This document shows, one piece after another, positions 36,398 through 46,237 of a stretch of 64,000 nucleotides of DNA (positions within the stretch are counted from its first letter, which is position 1; every line of letters starts with the position of its first letter). The notes under the pieces were generated by a model. The model ran no database searches. It saw only the letters and a program-made list of their open reading frames with translations, and was not told the origin of the DNA. Source of the stretch: Quercus robur (lineage: Eukaryota > Streptophyta > Magnoliopsida > Fagales > Fagaceae); contig NC_065543.1 of the NCBI RefSeq assembly GCF_932294415.1, positions 45,533,777 through 45,597,776 on the forward strand. Reading direction: 5' to 3'. A program made the position numbers and the translations under genes.

Positions 36398-38948
36398 ATG
36401 GAGCCTACACAAGAGAAACCAAATGAGCCTGTTAGAGATCTCAACAAGCCCTTTCGCTTTAAGGGAGCCCACTTCAAGAGGTGGAAAGGAAAGGTCCTCT
36501 TCTACTTGAGTCTTCTCAAAGTCGCCTACATCCTCACTGACAAGAATCCATCAAAAGTTCCTACCGATGAGATGAGTGAGGAAGAATATATTCTCCATCA
36601 AGAAAAAATAGATAAGTATACAAAAGATGAATATAATTGTCGCTCTTATCTATTGAATTGTCTTGCCGATCATTTCTATGATTATTATGATACAACTTAC
36701 AATTCTGCCAAGAAAATTTGGAAAGCTTTACAAAGCAAGTATGATACCGAGGAGGCTGGTGCAAAAAGTATGTTGCTAGTAGATTTTTCCGTTACCAAAT
36801 GATGGATGGAAAATCGGTGGTGGATCAAGCACAAGACTTCCAAATGATTGTAGCAGAATTGAGATCCGAAGGCATAAAGATTGGAGACAATTTGGTGGTA
36901 GTTGGCATAATTGATAAACTACCACAATCTTGGAGGGAGTTCTAAAAGACTTTGCAGCACAAACAAAAGGAGACATCCTTAGAGACTTTGATCACACACT
37001 TTCGTGTGGAGGAGGAGGCTAGAGGACAAGATGCACTCATGACACAAGAGAGCAATGGTAATTCCACCACAAAGGTAAACCTTATTTCATCCAATAATAA
37101 TATGCCCAAAAATAATTTTCCTAGAAATGTTCAATTGAAGCCTAAAAAAAGAGCCTTTAAAAATAATAATAGACCTCAAGGAAGGGGAAACCCAAACAAA
37201 AATTACAATAAGAACCAAGGACCCCCTTCACAAGATCAATTTAATAGATCCTGTTTTGTCTGTGGCAAGAGTGGGCATATTGCTCGATTTTGCAAATTTC
37301 GGAAACGTGAGTCTGTCCCGCAGGCTAACGTAATCGAAGAGCCTTTAGTGGCTATGATTACAGACATCAATATGGTGCAATATGTTGAAGGGTGGTGGGC
37401 AGATTCTGGTGCTAATAGGCACGTCTGCTATGACAAGAATTGGTTCAAATTGTACACTCCTTTTGAAGAAGAAAAAACTGTTATGCTTGGTGATTCTAGC
37501 AAAACCAAGGTTCTTGGGAGTGGTGAGGTTGAATTGAAATTCACTTCTGGACGTGTGCTAACATTGAAAGATGTTCTTTACACTCCGTCTATGAGGAAGA
37601 ATTTGATGTCAAGTTTTTTGCTTAACAAGGCTGGCTTCAAGCAAACTATGGAATCTGATAATTATGTAATCACTAAAAAAGGATTATTTGTGGGCAAGGG
37701 TTATGCTTGTGATGGAATGTTTAAATTGAATGTTGAGAATAATGAAGCATCCACTAGTTCAGTTTATATGCTTTCTTCTATTAATTTTTGGCATGCTCGT
37801 TTGTGTCATATAAATAGTAGATATGTGGGAATCATGAGTAGTTTAGGATTAATTCCAAGACTGTCAAAAGATTTTGAAAAATGTGAAACTTGTAGTCAAG
37901 CTAAGATTACAAAAAGTCCTCATAAAAATGTTGTAAGAAATACCGAATTGCTTGAGTTAATTCATTCCGATTTATGTGAATTTGAGGGAATTTTAACTCG
38001 TGGAGGAAATAGATATATTATCACTTTTATTAATGATTTCTCAAAATATACAACTATTTATTTGTTGAAAAATAAAAGTGATGCTTTTGAAAAATTTCAA
38101 GATTTTTTAAAAGAAGTTGAAAATCAATTCAGTAGAAAAATAAAAAAAATAAGAAGTGATAGAGGTCGTGAGTATGAATCAAGTGCATTCAACTCATTTG
38201 TTCAGTTTTTGGGAATTATCCATGAAACTACTGCACCATATTCACCTGCTTCTAATGGTGTGGCTGAAAGAAAAAATAGAACTTTAATTGAGTTAACAAA
38301 TGCTATGTTAATTGAATCTAGTGCACCTTTACATTTTTGGGGTGAAGCTATTTTAACTGCATGTCATGTTTTGAATAGGGTGCCACATAAAAAGTCACAT
38401 ACCACACCTTTTGAGATGTGGAAAGGACATAAGCCAAATTTGGGATATTTGAGAGTATGGGGTTGTCTTGCTTATGTAAGGCTTACTGACCCTAAAATAC
38501 CTAAATTAGGTATAAGAGCTACTACCTGTACTTTTCTTGGTTATGCGATTAATAGTGCAACCTATAGATTTTTTGATCTTGAAAACACAATAATTTTTTA
38601 ATCTGGTGATGCAATTTTTCATGAAGAAAAATTTCATTTTAAATTGAAAAATAGTGGGGGTGAAGAAAATATTTTGTCACAACCTAGTTCTTCTACATCA
38701 CATTTACAAAATCAAGAAAATTTTGAAATGGAACCTAGAAGAAGTAAAAGAGCTAGAGTTGAAAAGGATTTTGGTCCTGATTATTATGTTTTTAACATTG
38801 AGGAAAATCTCCAAAATTTAAAAGAGACTTTAACATCACCTGATGCTATATTTTGGAAAGAGGCTGTAAATGATGAGATGGAATCTCTAATTTCTAATAG
38901 AACTTGGAAATTAGTAGATCTTCCACCGGGTTGTAAGACCATAGGTTG
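36398..38948 (+). pseudogene. copia gag-protease-integrase-RT (5' part), broken
   Basis: The ATG at 36398, 20 bases after the LTR, opens a copia gag. The frame is lost near 36800 and a stop lies near 36942. From about 36952 the next frame carries a CCHC zinc knuckle ([14 protein letters not shown], about 37252-37293), the aspartic protease motif [11 protein letters not shown], the integrase HHCC zinc motif (HARLCH...CETC), and the integrase core with its two aspartates ([17 protein letters not shown]) and glutamate ([10 protein letters not shown]). A TAA stop at 38599-38601 interrupts the integrase tail. RT begins near 38840 and is cut by the nested element after 38948. It would make the replication polyprotein in a live element; here it is disabled at several points. 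Confidence 0.9.
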
Positions 38949-40058
38949 TGAAAGTTCAAAAACGTGTACAAAAACACTTTTGAACGTTTAGACCCCCAAA
39001 AACCAATTTAATCAACACACGCAATATGTTAAACAATAATGTGCGGAAACTTAACATATGCTATAACATGGTATTGATTAAACAACTATCTAAGCCACAA
39101 CAAAATAAACCACAGCAGATAATGTAAAGGCAGAGATAGAGAGGAAGGAAGATGCAAACACAGCGATAACACCAGATATGTTATCGAAGAGGAAACCGAA
39201 GACCTCGGCGAAAAACCTCTCCGCCGCCCTCCAAGCGGTAATCAATCCACTAGAAAATATAGTTGGGATACAAGGACAGCAATAGACCCTCCAAGCCTAA
39301 TCTACCCAATGCACCTAAGCCCTCCAAGCTTCTTGCTCCAACGAGGTTGCGCCGAACCTTTTTCTTTTCTAGCTTTCCGGATTCCGCTACTACACCGTAG
39401 CATCAACCAATGAATATTGGCTCCTTCCTAACTGCTTCCCAGAACTCCAAACGTCTGTCTCACAGAGATGATAATGGTGAGAACCAGGTTTGGTATAATG
39501 GCCTCTCAAGGATTTGACAATGGAGAGGAAGAGAGTGAGGGATTTTGATGAGACTCTAAGGTAGAGATTGTGGGTGAAACAATCTGGTTTTTCTTTAGGG
39601 TTTCTCTCTCAAAATTCTCTCTGGAAGCTCTCTTTCAAACGTGGGTTAAAAGGGTATTTATACTGGAGAGGAGTGGAATGCGAAACGTCAGGTTTTTCCA
39701 AAACAGGGGTGGCTCGCGGCTTGACCTCGCGGCTTGACTAAGTCGCGAGTTCCAGTCGCGAGTTAACCGTATGGCCAGTTGTCCTGTTTTGTCCTGTAGT
39801 GCTCCAGCTAGCATGACTGTTCATCTTCCAGCATGCTTGGCACGTGTGCATCTTCTGGCGGGTTGAAGCCGCGAGACCAGTCGCGAGTCCCAGCCGCGAC
39901 ACTCTGTTTTCTTGCACACTCTTGAGCAATCTTCACACTATCTCACTCACTACCCTTACAACAATCCCACCTAAATACAGGGTTACTAAATGCTGAATTA
40001 CAAGCAAATTTGGCACGGAATAAAGCCAATTAGATGGTTGAATAAATTCAACCTTACA
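38949..40058 (-). repeat. 3' LTR of the nested element
   Basis: 1110 bp. On the minus strand it runs from TGTAAGG to ACTTTCA. A TATA box (minus TATAAATA) is at 39655-39662. About 50-250 bases upstream of it on the minus strand (39712-39900) are seven CGCG-core motifs such as agtcgcgag and agccgcgac. The 63-codon minus ORF at 39738-39929 lies in this motif cluster and looks non-coding. Confidence 0.95.
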
Positions 40059-40059
40059 A

Positions 40060-40070
40060 TCTCCCCCTTT
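40060..40070 (-). promoter_or_regulatory. Polypurine tract of the nested element
   Basis: On the minus strand AAAGGGGGAGA lies 1 base before the 3' LTR (TGTAAGG). This is the expected site of plus-strand DNA priming. Confidence 0.85.
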
Positions 40071-40906
40071 GGCTATTCCGTGACAAAACCCTAAAACAGA
40101 CTCTAGACTTAACATGTGAGTTGGGAACAGTTGATCAAAACTCACTCACACCTAATTCTAGAAGCTGTGAAGCACTTGAATCATATGAACAAAAAAACTC
40201 CTGAAACACAACAATACACCATGATCATTGTAAGCAGAAAATTATAAATGCATATGAAACAGGCAATATGAGATCAAGCATAAGATGAAGTTAATAAACA
40301 AACCATGGCTTGATCAACCAGGTGAACACCACAAGGTAGTGATCACAGTGTTCATTCACACTTGGAATGAACACAAGGACATACAAGTTAACAAGCACAA
40401 GGCAAGACACTTGTATGTACAACACTCAACCAATGCATAGCACACAGGGCATATGCATCTAGGAACAATCCTACAAGGGCACAAGAGTGACAGTACATAA
40501 ACCACAATGCAGAACATTTGGATTTAAAATACTGATTTCACATAGCATAAAGGCTGCACTTAAGCATGGTACATACCACAAGGCCTACAAAGCTATGCAT
40601 AAAACATAAACCCTCAAAGCTTACAAAAGCATATGGGTACAAATACAACAAGAACCTGAAAAACATCATCAAACATATATAAAAGTTTTATCCAAGAGTA
40701 TATGAAGAAAGTTAGAAACAGTTATACACCAAAACACAGTGTATCAAAACCAAAATAACCATAAGTTTTGAAGATAAGACGAAAGAAAAAAAATTATGTG
40801 TGTGTGTGTACTCCCCCTATCACTATGCACACTTCCCTTTGAACTTTTCTCCCCTTGAACTTTTCTCCCCCTTACTGAATGCTCTCCCCCTTTTTGTCAC
40901 GAATAG
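40071..40906 (-). other. 3' non-coding region of the nested element with extra polypurine tracts
   Basis: This stretch between the env-like ORF and the 3' LTR is A/C-rich on the plus strand and has no ORF with a recognisable product. At 40811-40896 there are four more CTCCCCCT-type tracts (purine-rich on the transcribed strand), repeating the LTR-adjacent PPT. Confidence 0.7.
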
Positions 40907-42052
40907 CTAAAGACTCTCGTCCAGCTTTCGTTGAATCTCATCTAGCTGATTCTCCATAGTCTCGAGTCGCATCTGGACATGGTTGTTGGTGGAGTAAAGA
41001 AGTGCCACAAGCTCATCAACCCGTTTCTGAATATGCTCAAGAACACTGCCAACTCTGTCAGTAGGAGAAGCAGTTTGTGCGTGCGGAATACCAGCCGGTG
41101 AAGCTTCAGGAACATCACGAGATGCAGATGTGGTATGTGCTGGTGTCTCTGAGTCAGGGGCAAATGAAGGACCCGGAGACATGTGAGCATGTCTTGGTGA
41201 TTTGGAGGAGTGACTTCTGCTTGCTTGAAGAGTGAGCAAAGAAATGGGACGTTGACGAGTCAACATTTTACCATCTGCAGGAGGAGTAATGCCGGCACTA
41301 AGGATGAGTTTCATGACGAGACTGCAAAATGGAATGATTCCTCGAGCTGTAGATCGACAAGCGGTCTTCCTCAAGTTGTAGTAGATGTGAGCACATATAT
41401 CAATGGGGGCTCCGGTAATGAGATCACACAGAAATATAGCTCTCCCAAGATTGATGAATGTAGTGTTGGACAGTGGGTAGAGATTGGTGAACATGATCAA
41501 CTTCAGGGTGGTCAACTCAGGTGCAAACTTTGCGGTGCTGATGGAAGTTCCTGCACTAGACACCTCATGATCATGTCCTAGGATTTGTAGAATTTCCCCA
41601 ACCTCTGGATTTCGTTCATCATAGGGAGTTAAGTTCACATTCTGAGGTCTGGTGATGCCGAGAAGATCTGCAATGGAGTCTGGGGTAACACTAAACTCTG
41701 TTCCTCTGACCCAGAAAATGAGGATAGGTCCAAGATCAGATGCATTGGAGAAGCATTCCTTGACCAGCTCATCCATTGGATCATCAAAGTTTCCGAACAA
41801 GTTTGCCCAGTCTCGTTTCTCAAAGATTCGAGGAATGAAAGTAGTCCCTAAGGTGTTGAACTCTACTACCCGCTCCACTATAGTTGTTGACTTGTCAAAC
41901 ACATTTGAGTAGGCGTGTGAGTTAAGGGGAACTCTGAATCTATCCTCATTGGGATCTTGAGATGCTTGAGATGAAAGACGAGTCCTTTTAGCAACTGGGG
42001 TTGCTGGTTCGTCAGAAACAATGTCTTTACCCCTGGAAGATCGACGAGACAT
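40907..42052 (-). CDS. Envelope-position ORF (putative plant transposon protein type)
   Basis: A 381-aa protein starting at the ATG at 42052 (MSRRSSRGKD...). It opens with a basic Ser/Arg stretch, followed by a globular region of about 220 residues with features I associate with the plant 'putative transposon protein' family (FWVRGTEFSVTPDSIADLLG; FTNLYPLSNTTFINLGRAIFLCDLITG). A Ser/Pro/His-rich linker and a C-terminal coiled coil (VDELVALL...MRLETMENQLDEIQRKL) complete it. It occupies the envelope-like ORF3 position of Sireviruses. The ATG directly follows a strong 3' splice-site sequence. The frame also stays open upstream to an ATG at 42283, adding a very hydrophobic 77-residue leader that could be a membrane segment if unspliced. 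Function unknown. Intact. Confidence 0.7.
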   Translation of the reverse strand: MSRRSSRGKDIVSDEPATPVAKRTRLSSQASQDPNEDRFRVPLNSHAYSNVFDKSTTIVERVVEFNTLGTTFIPRIFEKRDWANLFGNFDDPMDELVKECFSNASDLGPILIFWVRGTEFSVTPDSIADLLGITRPQNVNLTPYDERNPEVGEILQILGHDHEVSSAGTSISTAKFAPELTTLKLIMFTNLYPLSNTTFINLGRAIFLCDLITGAPIDICAHIYYNLRKTACRSTARGIIPFCSLVMKLILSAGITPPADGKMLTRQRPISLLTLQASRSHSSKSPRHAHMSPGPSFAPDSETPAHTTSASRDVPEASPAGIPHAQTASPTDRVGSVLEHIQKRVDELVALLYSTNNHVQMRLETMENQLDEIQRKLDESL

Positions 42053-42738
42053 CTGCAAGAGAACAGGCCAAACAGAAAAGAACCAAGCAACAATACCCCA
42101 CAAAAGATTGTCAACAAGAGTCAGTATAAACAATATTGCAATATAAACACCCAGACTGAATAAAGTGCAGACCCAACCAATCCTTCCAACAAAAGATACA
42201 CAAACTAATACGTGCATCAAACTTGGTGAAAGTGCACCAAGACAAAGAAAGACATCACAAATGTCATTGAGACACATTAACATGACCACGATATGCAATG
42301 AGAAACATCACAGGAACAATTAGAACAGATAACATAAATCACTCCATCAGAGTCATGAACATGGGAAAATACTTCAACCATGAAGAAACCAAACAACCAC
42401 ACAGGAGCACGTGTTTGAGAGACAAACAGTAAGTTAACATGTCAACCCAGAAACCAAAACCAAACACCAACATCAATAATCAGGCAAATGTAATGAGTAA
42501 GTCACATAGACACCAAACCCATTTCAGAACAGATTCTCAGATTCAATAAAAAGCAAATAATCAGAACAACAAAAAAAATAGTGATAGCACAGCATGAAAA
42601 CAGGTGAGAACAAAGTCAAAACAAGACACTCCATACCCATTACACATAGAGATAAGTAAAACGAATGCAATACCAGTCCAAACAGCAACAGAAATATGCA
42701 GGAAACAGAAAATGAGATAGAGAAGACAAAACCCATAC
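42053..42738 (-). other. Possible intron before the env-like ORF
   Basis: On the minus strand a donor-like AAAAG|GTATGG (at 42738) and an acceptor-like pyrimidine tract ending ctcttgcag (just before the ATG at 42052) bound 686 bp. Splicing would deliver the env-like ORF on a subgenomic RNA. No transcript evidence is available here. Confidence 0.45.
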
Positions 42739-42899
42739 CTTTTCTTGATGATTTGGAGAAGAAATGAAGCACCAAAGGGTTTTGAAAAATGGATTCACGA
42801 AGAGTTTTGTGAGGAAACAACAGTTTTAAAAGGGAATGAACAGTTACAAAAGTTCGAGGGAAAACTGAAAGAGGTTTAAAAACTGCTCCTGTTTCTGCA

Positions 42900-43170
42900 A
42901 AACACGCGATTTTCGCGACTGGTTTAAGTCGCCACACAGTCGCCAGATCAAGCCGCCAAAACACTCAAGAGGAAAATTTTGAAAAATTTGTCTAAGTGTT
43001 TTTCGCGACTGGAAGGTCTACCCGCGAGTGAGTCGCGAGCTGAGCCGCGAAAATCTCTGAGTGAATCTCGCGACTGGACCTTCCACTCGCGAACAAGTCG
43101 CCAAAATTGACCAGCGAAGATGCGACTGAGTCTCGCGACTTGACACACCCGCGACTGAGCCGCCAAAACA
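42900..43170 (-). repeat. Internal TCGCGA-type repeat cluster
   Basis: About ten CGCG-core motifs (ttcgcgactgg, ctcgcgact, gtcgcgagc, cccgcgag and similar), plus several gtcgcc and gccgcc variants, occur in 270 bp of otherwise AT-rich DNA. The same motif family lies in the LTR promoter region. The cluster is upstream of the putative env-like intron. Short minus-strand ORFs here are by-products of the repeats. Confidence 0.8.
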
Positions 43171-44200
43171 GGGCAAAACTGTATTTTTGAAATTTTTCAG
43201 ATTTTTTTTTTTTTTCAGCAAAACACTTTCCAAAAACACCTAAAACACTCAAAAATCTTTTTGTGCTTGAATTAACAAAGATTGAGTATGTGAAAACACA
43301 TTTTATCAAGTACAATCACACAAATGAATATGGCATTTATCAAACATAAACTTGTGTGTTGTGTGTGGATAACAAAAATGAAATAGTCCTTTGTCTAATG
43401 AGAAGCTTCAATGATCAATTCAACCAAGGCATACACAATTAGCACTAGATCATGTGACCAATCTCAATTACAGAAATATGAATATATGACTTCCCACACA
43501 TCTTGATAACATAACTAGGAGCCTTTCATTTGACTCCACTTTCAGCCATAACAATTGATCTTTTGAGGCAATCATCTCTCATTGTAAGAGGGATATATAA
43601 CATTTTTCTTAGAAGAACAGGCCTTTGGCCCTTTTTGAAAGAAATTTCACTTTTAATATAAAGTCGCTTACCCTTTTTCCTAGTCAAATACTAGAATGTG
43701 CGACAGGCTTTTGCAGCTCAATATCTCTTTTCATTTGGAGATTTACATTTAGTGAGCTCTTTTTAGCAAAAAAAATAAAAAATGGGAAGAGATATAGACA
43801 CAAATCTATGCATGTTTCAAGATCGACATAACCATTCACTAATCATTCATGACAAGCTTGAAGATCTATTTACAACAATCACATAGATTTCAAGATTTTT
43901 CCCATAGTGATATTAGTGCATGAAAACAAGTAATGTTCGAGAATGCACACAGCCATTAGCACAAAGGTACAAGGCAAAACGAGTTTTAAGACAAAACTCA
44001 ACAAAGTCAATCAAGTGTTTTGATTTTCAAATTCTTTATGTAATTTTTGGATTTTTGACTCAAGAAACAAAAAGATTGATAAAACACAATTAAGAAATAT
44101 ACACAAACAAACAACCAAAATCAAACAAAAACAGCAAGCATACCAAACAAACATAGTCACAAAGCATAGGAAGTATTAATGCATGGACATGTTGTAATGC
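43171..44200 (-). other. Spacer between gag and the env-like part, where pol would lie
   Basis: About 1 kb of AT-rich sequence follows the gag stop on the minus strand. I find no protease, integrase, RT or RNase H motif in any frame. The first 60 bases after gag (ccatgcattaatacttcc on the minus strand and onward) look like the gag-pol linker of related elements. That is an impression only. Confidence 0.6.
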
Positions 44201-46162
44201 TTATGCATGAGTACCCCTTTTCACCCACACGTCACTTGCGTTTGGGGTGATTTCCTTAAAGGATTGGGTACGGGAGTTAGGGCTTTCAAACCTTCGTGAG
44301 AAGCTTTCCAAGCAGTTGGTGAAAGCACCAATCATCTTCATCACGTCCATCATTCCGGGATCTCCATTTTGCTCTCTAGGTTGATCCCCTGCCCAAGTTC
44401 TCCTATCAATTCTTGGTCCTCCTGACCTTTGAGGAGTAGCACTGTTCTTTGCTCTCAGCTTTTGGCAATTCGGTCGAGTGTGCCCTTGAAGTCCGCAATA
44501 ATGGCACACATACATTCCTCTAGGACCTCTTTGTGGTCGAGGACGTGACTTGGCACGAGACTCAGACCTGCCCACATACTGATTACGATGATTCAGCATC
44601 CGTTGGTCCACCACATTCTTCTTCTCCTCCACCTCAAGCTTCACACCAATAGGATCAGCTGCAACTGGATCTTTGGCTTTGACAAACTTCACTTCTTTGG
44701 TGACATTTCCAGTTGAACTACTTCCTCCGCTATATCCCAGTCCGGATTTGTCTGAGAAGCTCTTTTGAGAAGATATAACATCGTCAAGCTTCTTGGTGGT
44801 GACCCTCTCTATTTTTGCATTTGCTTGAACAACCTCACTTTCAAGAAATCTCACTTTAGTGTAGGCTTCGGACAGCTCACCATTAAGAGTTTCAATCTCG
44901 CATTTGGCCTCCCTATACCGGATTAGGAGACTTTTGTAGTCCTCCTCAGCCTTCTTCATCTTTCTCACAGCAGCCTTGGCCACCCTTGTGTATTCACCAG
45001 ATTTCTCCAAAAGTGAGTTGTAATTTTCTTGAAGGGTAGCTGTGCTTTCTTCTTCTTCAACTTCCGATTCTTCAACAATTCCTAGTGAGTCATCCTCACT
45101 ATGTTCTCCAAGGTCTTGAACAAGCAAATTCAATTCATCCGAAGACTCAACATGAGCAATAGTCATGAAGGCTGAATAGTTCCCTTCTCCATCACAGCTC
45201 TCTTCAGATTCTGAGTCGGATGAGTCTGAATCACTCAAGGTCGTGGCATACACCTTGCCTTTTGATTTCAAATAATTAGGGCATTCCCTCTTGAAGTGTC
45301 CATGCCCGTTGCATTCAAAACAAGTAACACCTTGTGTGGATTGGGATTCTTTTCCATCTTTCCTCTTGAAATCCCTTCCAGAATTTTGGAAATTTCTCTT
45401 ATCATCAAATTTTCCATTGTTTTTGAATTTCAAAAACTTCTTGAAATTTTTAACAAGATAGGCTACATCCTTGTCAACCATATCTTCTCCTGACGAGCCT
45501 TGATCTTCCACCTTCTCATTAACGGTCTTTAGAGCAATGGATTTACCCTTCCGTTGATTTGGCAGCGACATTTCATAGGTCTGTAGAGAACCAACCAGCT
45601 CCTGCACCTTGATGTCGTCAAGATCCTTGCTCTCTTCAATGGCTGTTACTTTGGCACGGAAGCTTTCCGGCAATGATCGAAGGATCTTCCTTACAATCTT
45701 AGAGTCCTCCATCTTCTCCCCCAAGTTAAACTTACTGACAACCACTTCATTTAACTTCCCATAGAACGAGTCGAAAGACTCATCCTCACTCATCTTGAGT
45801 TCCTCAAACCGAGTGGTCAGCATTTGTAACTTGGTATCTTTCACCTTCTTCGTGCCTTCATAAGTTGTTTCCAGAATCTCCCATGCAACTTTGGCAATGG
45901 TAATGTGAGAAATCCTGTGAAATTCATCTGGAGACACACCACAGAAGATAGCATTTAGTGCTTTACTGTTAGCATTAGATGCAGCAAGAGCTGCCTTATC
46001 CCATGTGGATTTGGCTGCCTCAGGTTTGGTCCAACCTATCTCAACAGCATCCCACACGGATTCATCAATAGAGCATAAAAAAGCTCTCATACGAACCTTC
46101 CAAAATGCATAGTTACTTCCATCAAAATATGGAGGTGCATTAAGGGATTGAGACCTATCCAT
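44201..46162 (-). CDS. Gag of the nested Sirevirus-like element
   Basis: A 653-aa intact gag. The codon at 46183 is TTG, so the ATG at 46162 (MDRSQSLNAPPYFDG...) is the start. Residues 8 to about 200 form a copia-type capsid domain (DUF4219/UBN2-like: YAFWKVRMRAFL, SNANSKALNAI, FDSFYGKLNEVV). CCHC zinc knuckle 1 is at 281-294 (CFECNGHGHFKREC), an acidic stretch at 308-372, a coiled coil at about 376-455, and CCHC knuckle 2 at 553-566 (CHYCGLQGHTRPNC). Two widely spaced knuckles with a coiled coil between them resemble Sirevirus gag. It would form the virus-like particle and package RNA. It ends in a stop with no pol after it. Confidence 0.9.
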   Translation of the reverse strand: MDRSQSLNAPPYFDGSNYAFWKVRMRAFLCSIDESVWDAVEIGWTKPEAAKSTWDKAALAASNANSKALNAIFCGVSPDEFHRISHITIAKVAWEILETTYEGTKKVKDTKLQMLTTRFEELKMSEDESFDSFYGKLNEVVVSKFNLGEKMEDSKIVRKILRSLPESFRAKVTAIEESKDLDDIKVQELVGSLQTYEMSLPNQRKGKSIALKTVNEKVEDQGSSGEDMVDKDVAYLVKNFKKFLKFKNNGKFDDKRNFQNSGRDFKRKDGKESQSTQGVTCFECNGHGHFKRECPNYLKSKGKVYATTLSDSDSSDSESEESCDGEGNYSAFMTIAHVESSDELNLLVQDLGEHSEDDSLGIVEESEVEEEESTATLQENYNSLLEKSGEYTRVAKAAVRKMKKAEEDYKSLLIRYREAKCEIETLNGELSEAYTKVRFLESEVVQANAKIERVTTKKLDDVISSQKSFSDKSGLGYSGGSSSTGNVTKEVKFVKAKDPVAADPIGVKLEVEEKKNVVDQRMLNHRNQYVGRSESRAKSRPRPQRGPRGMYVCHYCGLQGHTRPNCQKLRAKNSATPQRSGGPRIDRRTWAGDQPREQNGDPGMMDVMKMIGAFTNCLESFSRRFESPNSRTQSFKEITPNASDVWVKRGTHA

Positions 46163-46219
46163 CTCAAAAAGAAAGGGAGTCAAGGATCACACAATGGTAA
46201 TAAAACCAAACAGATGTGT

Positions 46220-46237
46220 ACCCGCTCTGATACCAAT
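46220..46237 (-). promoter_or_regulatory. Primer-binding site for initiator tRNA-Met
   Basis: On the minus strand, right after the 5' LTR end (ACTTTCA), the sequence reads ATTGGTATCAGAGCGGGT. TGGTATCAGAGC is the exact complement of the plant initiator tRNA-Met 3' end. Confidence 0.92.

Noticed and set aside
36398-36420. Initiator tRNA-Met PBS for the outer copia
   Set aside because: No TGGTATCAGAGC-like sequence occurs after its 5' LTR. The nested element has one, the outer does not.
39738-39929. 63-codon ORF present identically in both nested LTRs
   Set aside because: It lies in the CGCG motif cluster of the LTR, upstream of the TATA box on the transcribed strand. The identity simply reflects identical LTRs.
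42900-43170. CGCG motifs as CAMTA (CGCG-box) binding sites
   Set aside because: The CAMTA consensus needs A/C/G before and C/G/T after CGCG. The copies here mostly read TCGCGA, TCGCGG or CCGCGA and do not fit.
42900-43170. CGCG cluster as a CRISPR-like repeat array
   Set aside because: Motifs are short, variable and irregularly spaced, and the DNA is a plant retrotransposon.
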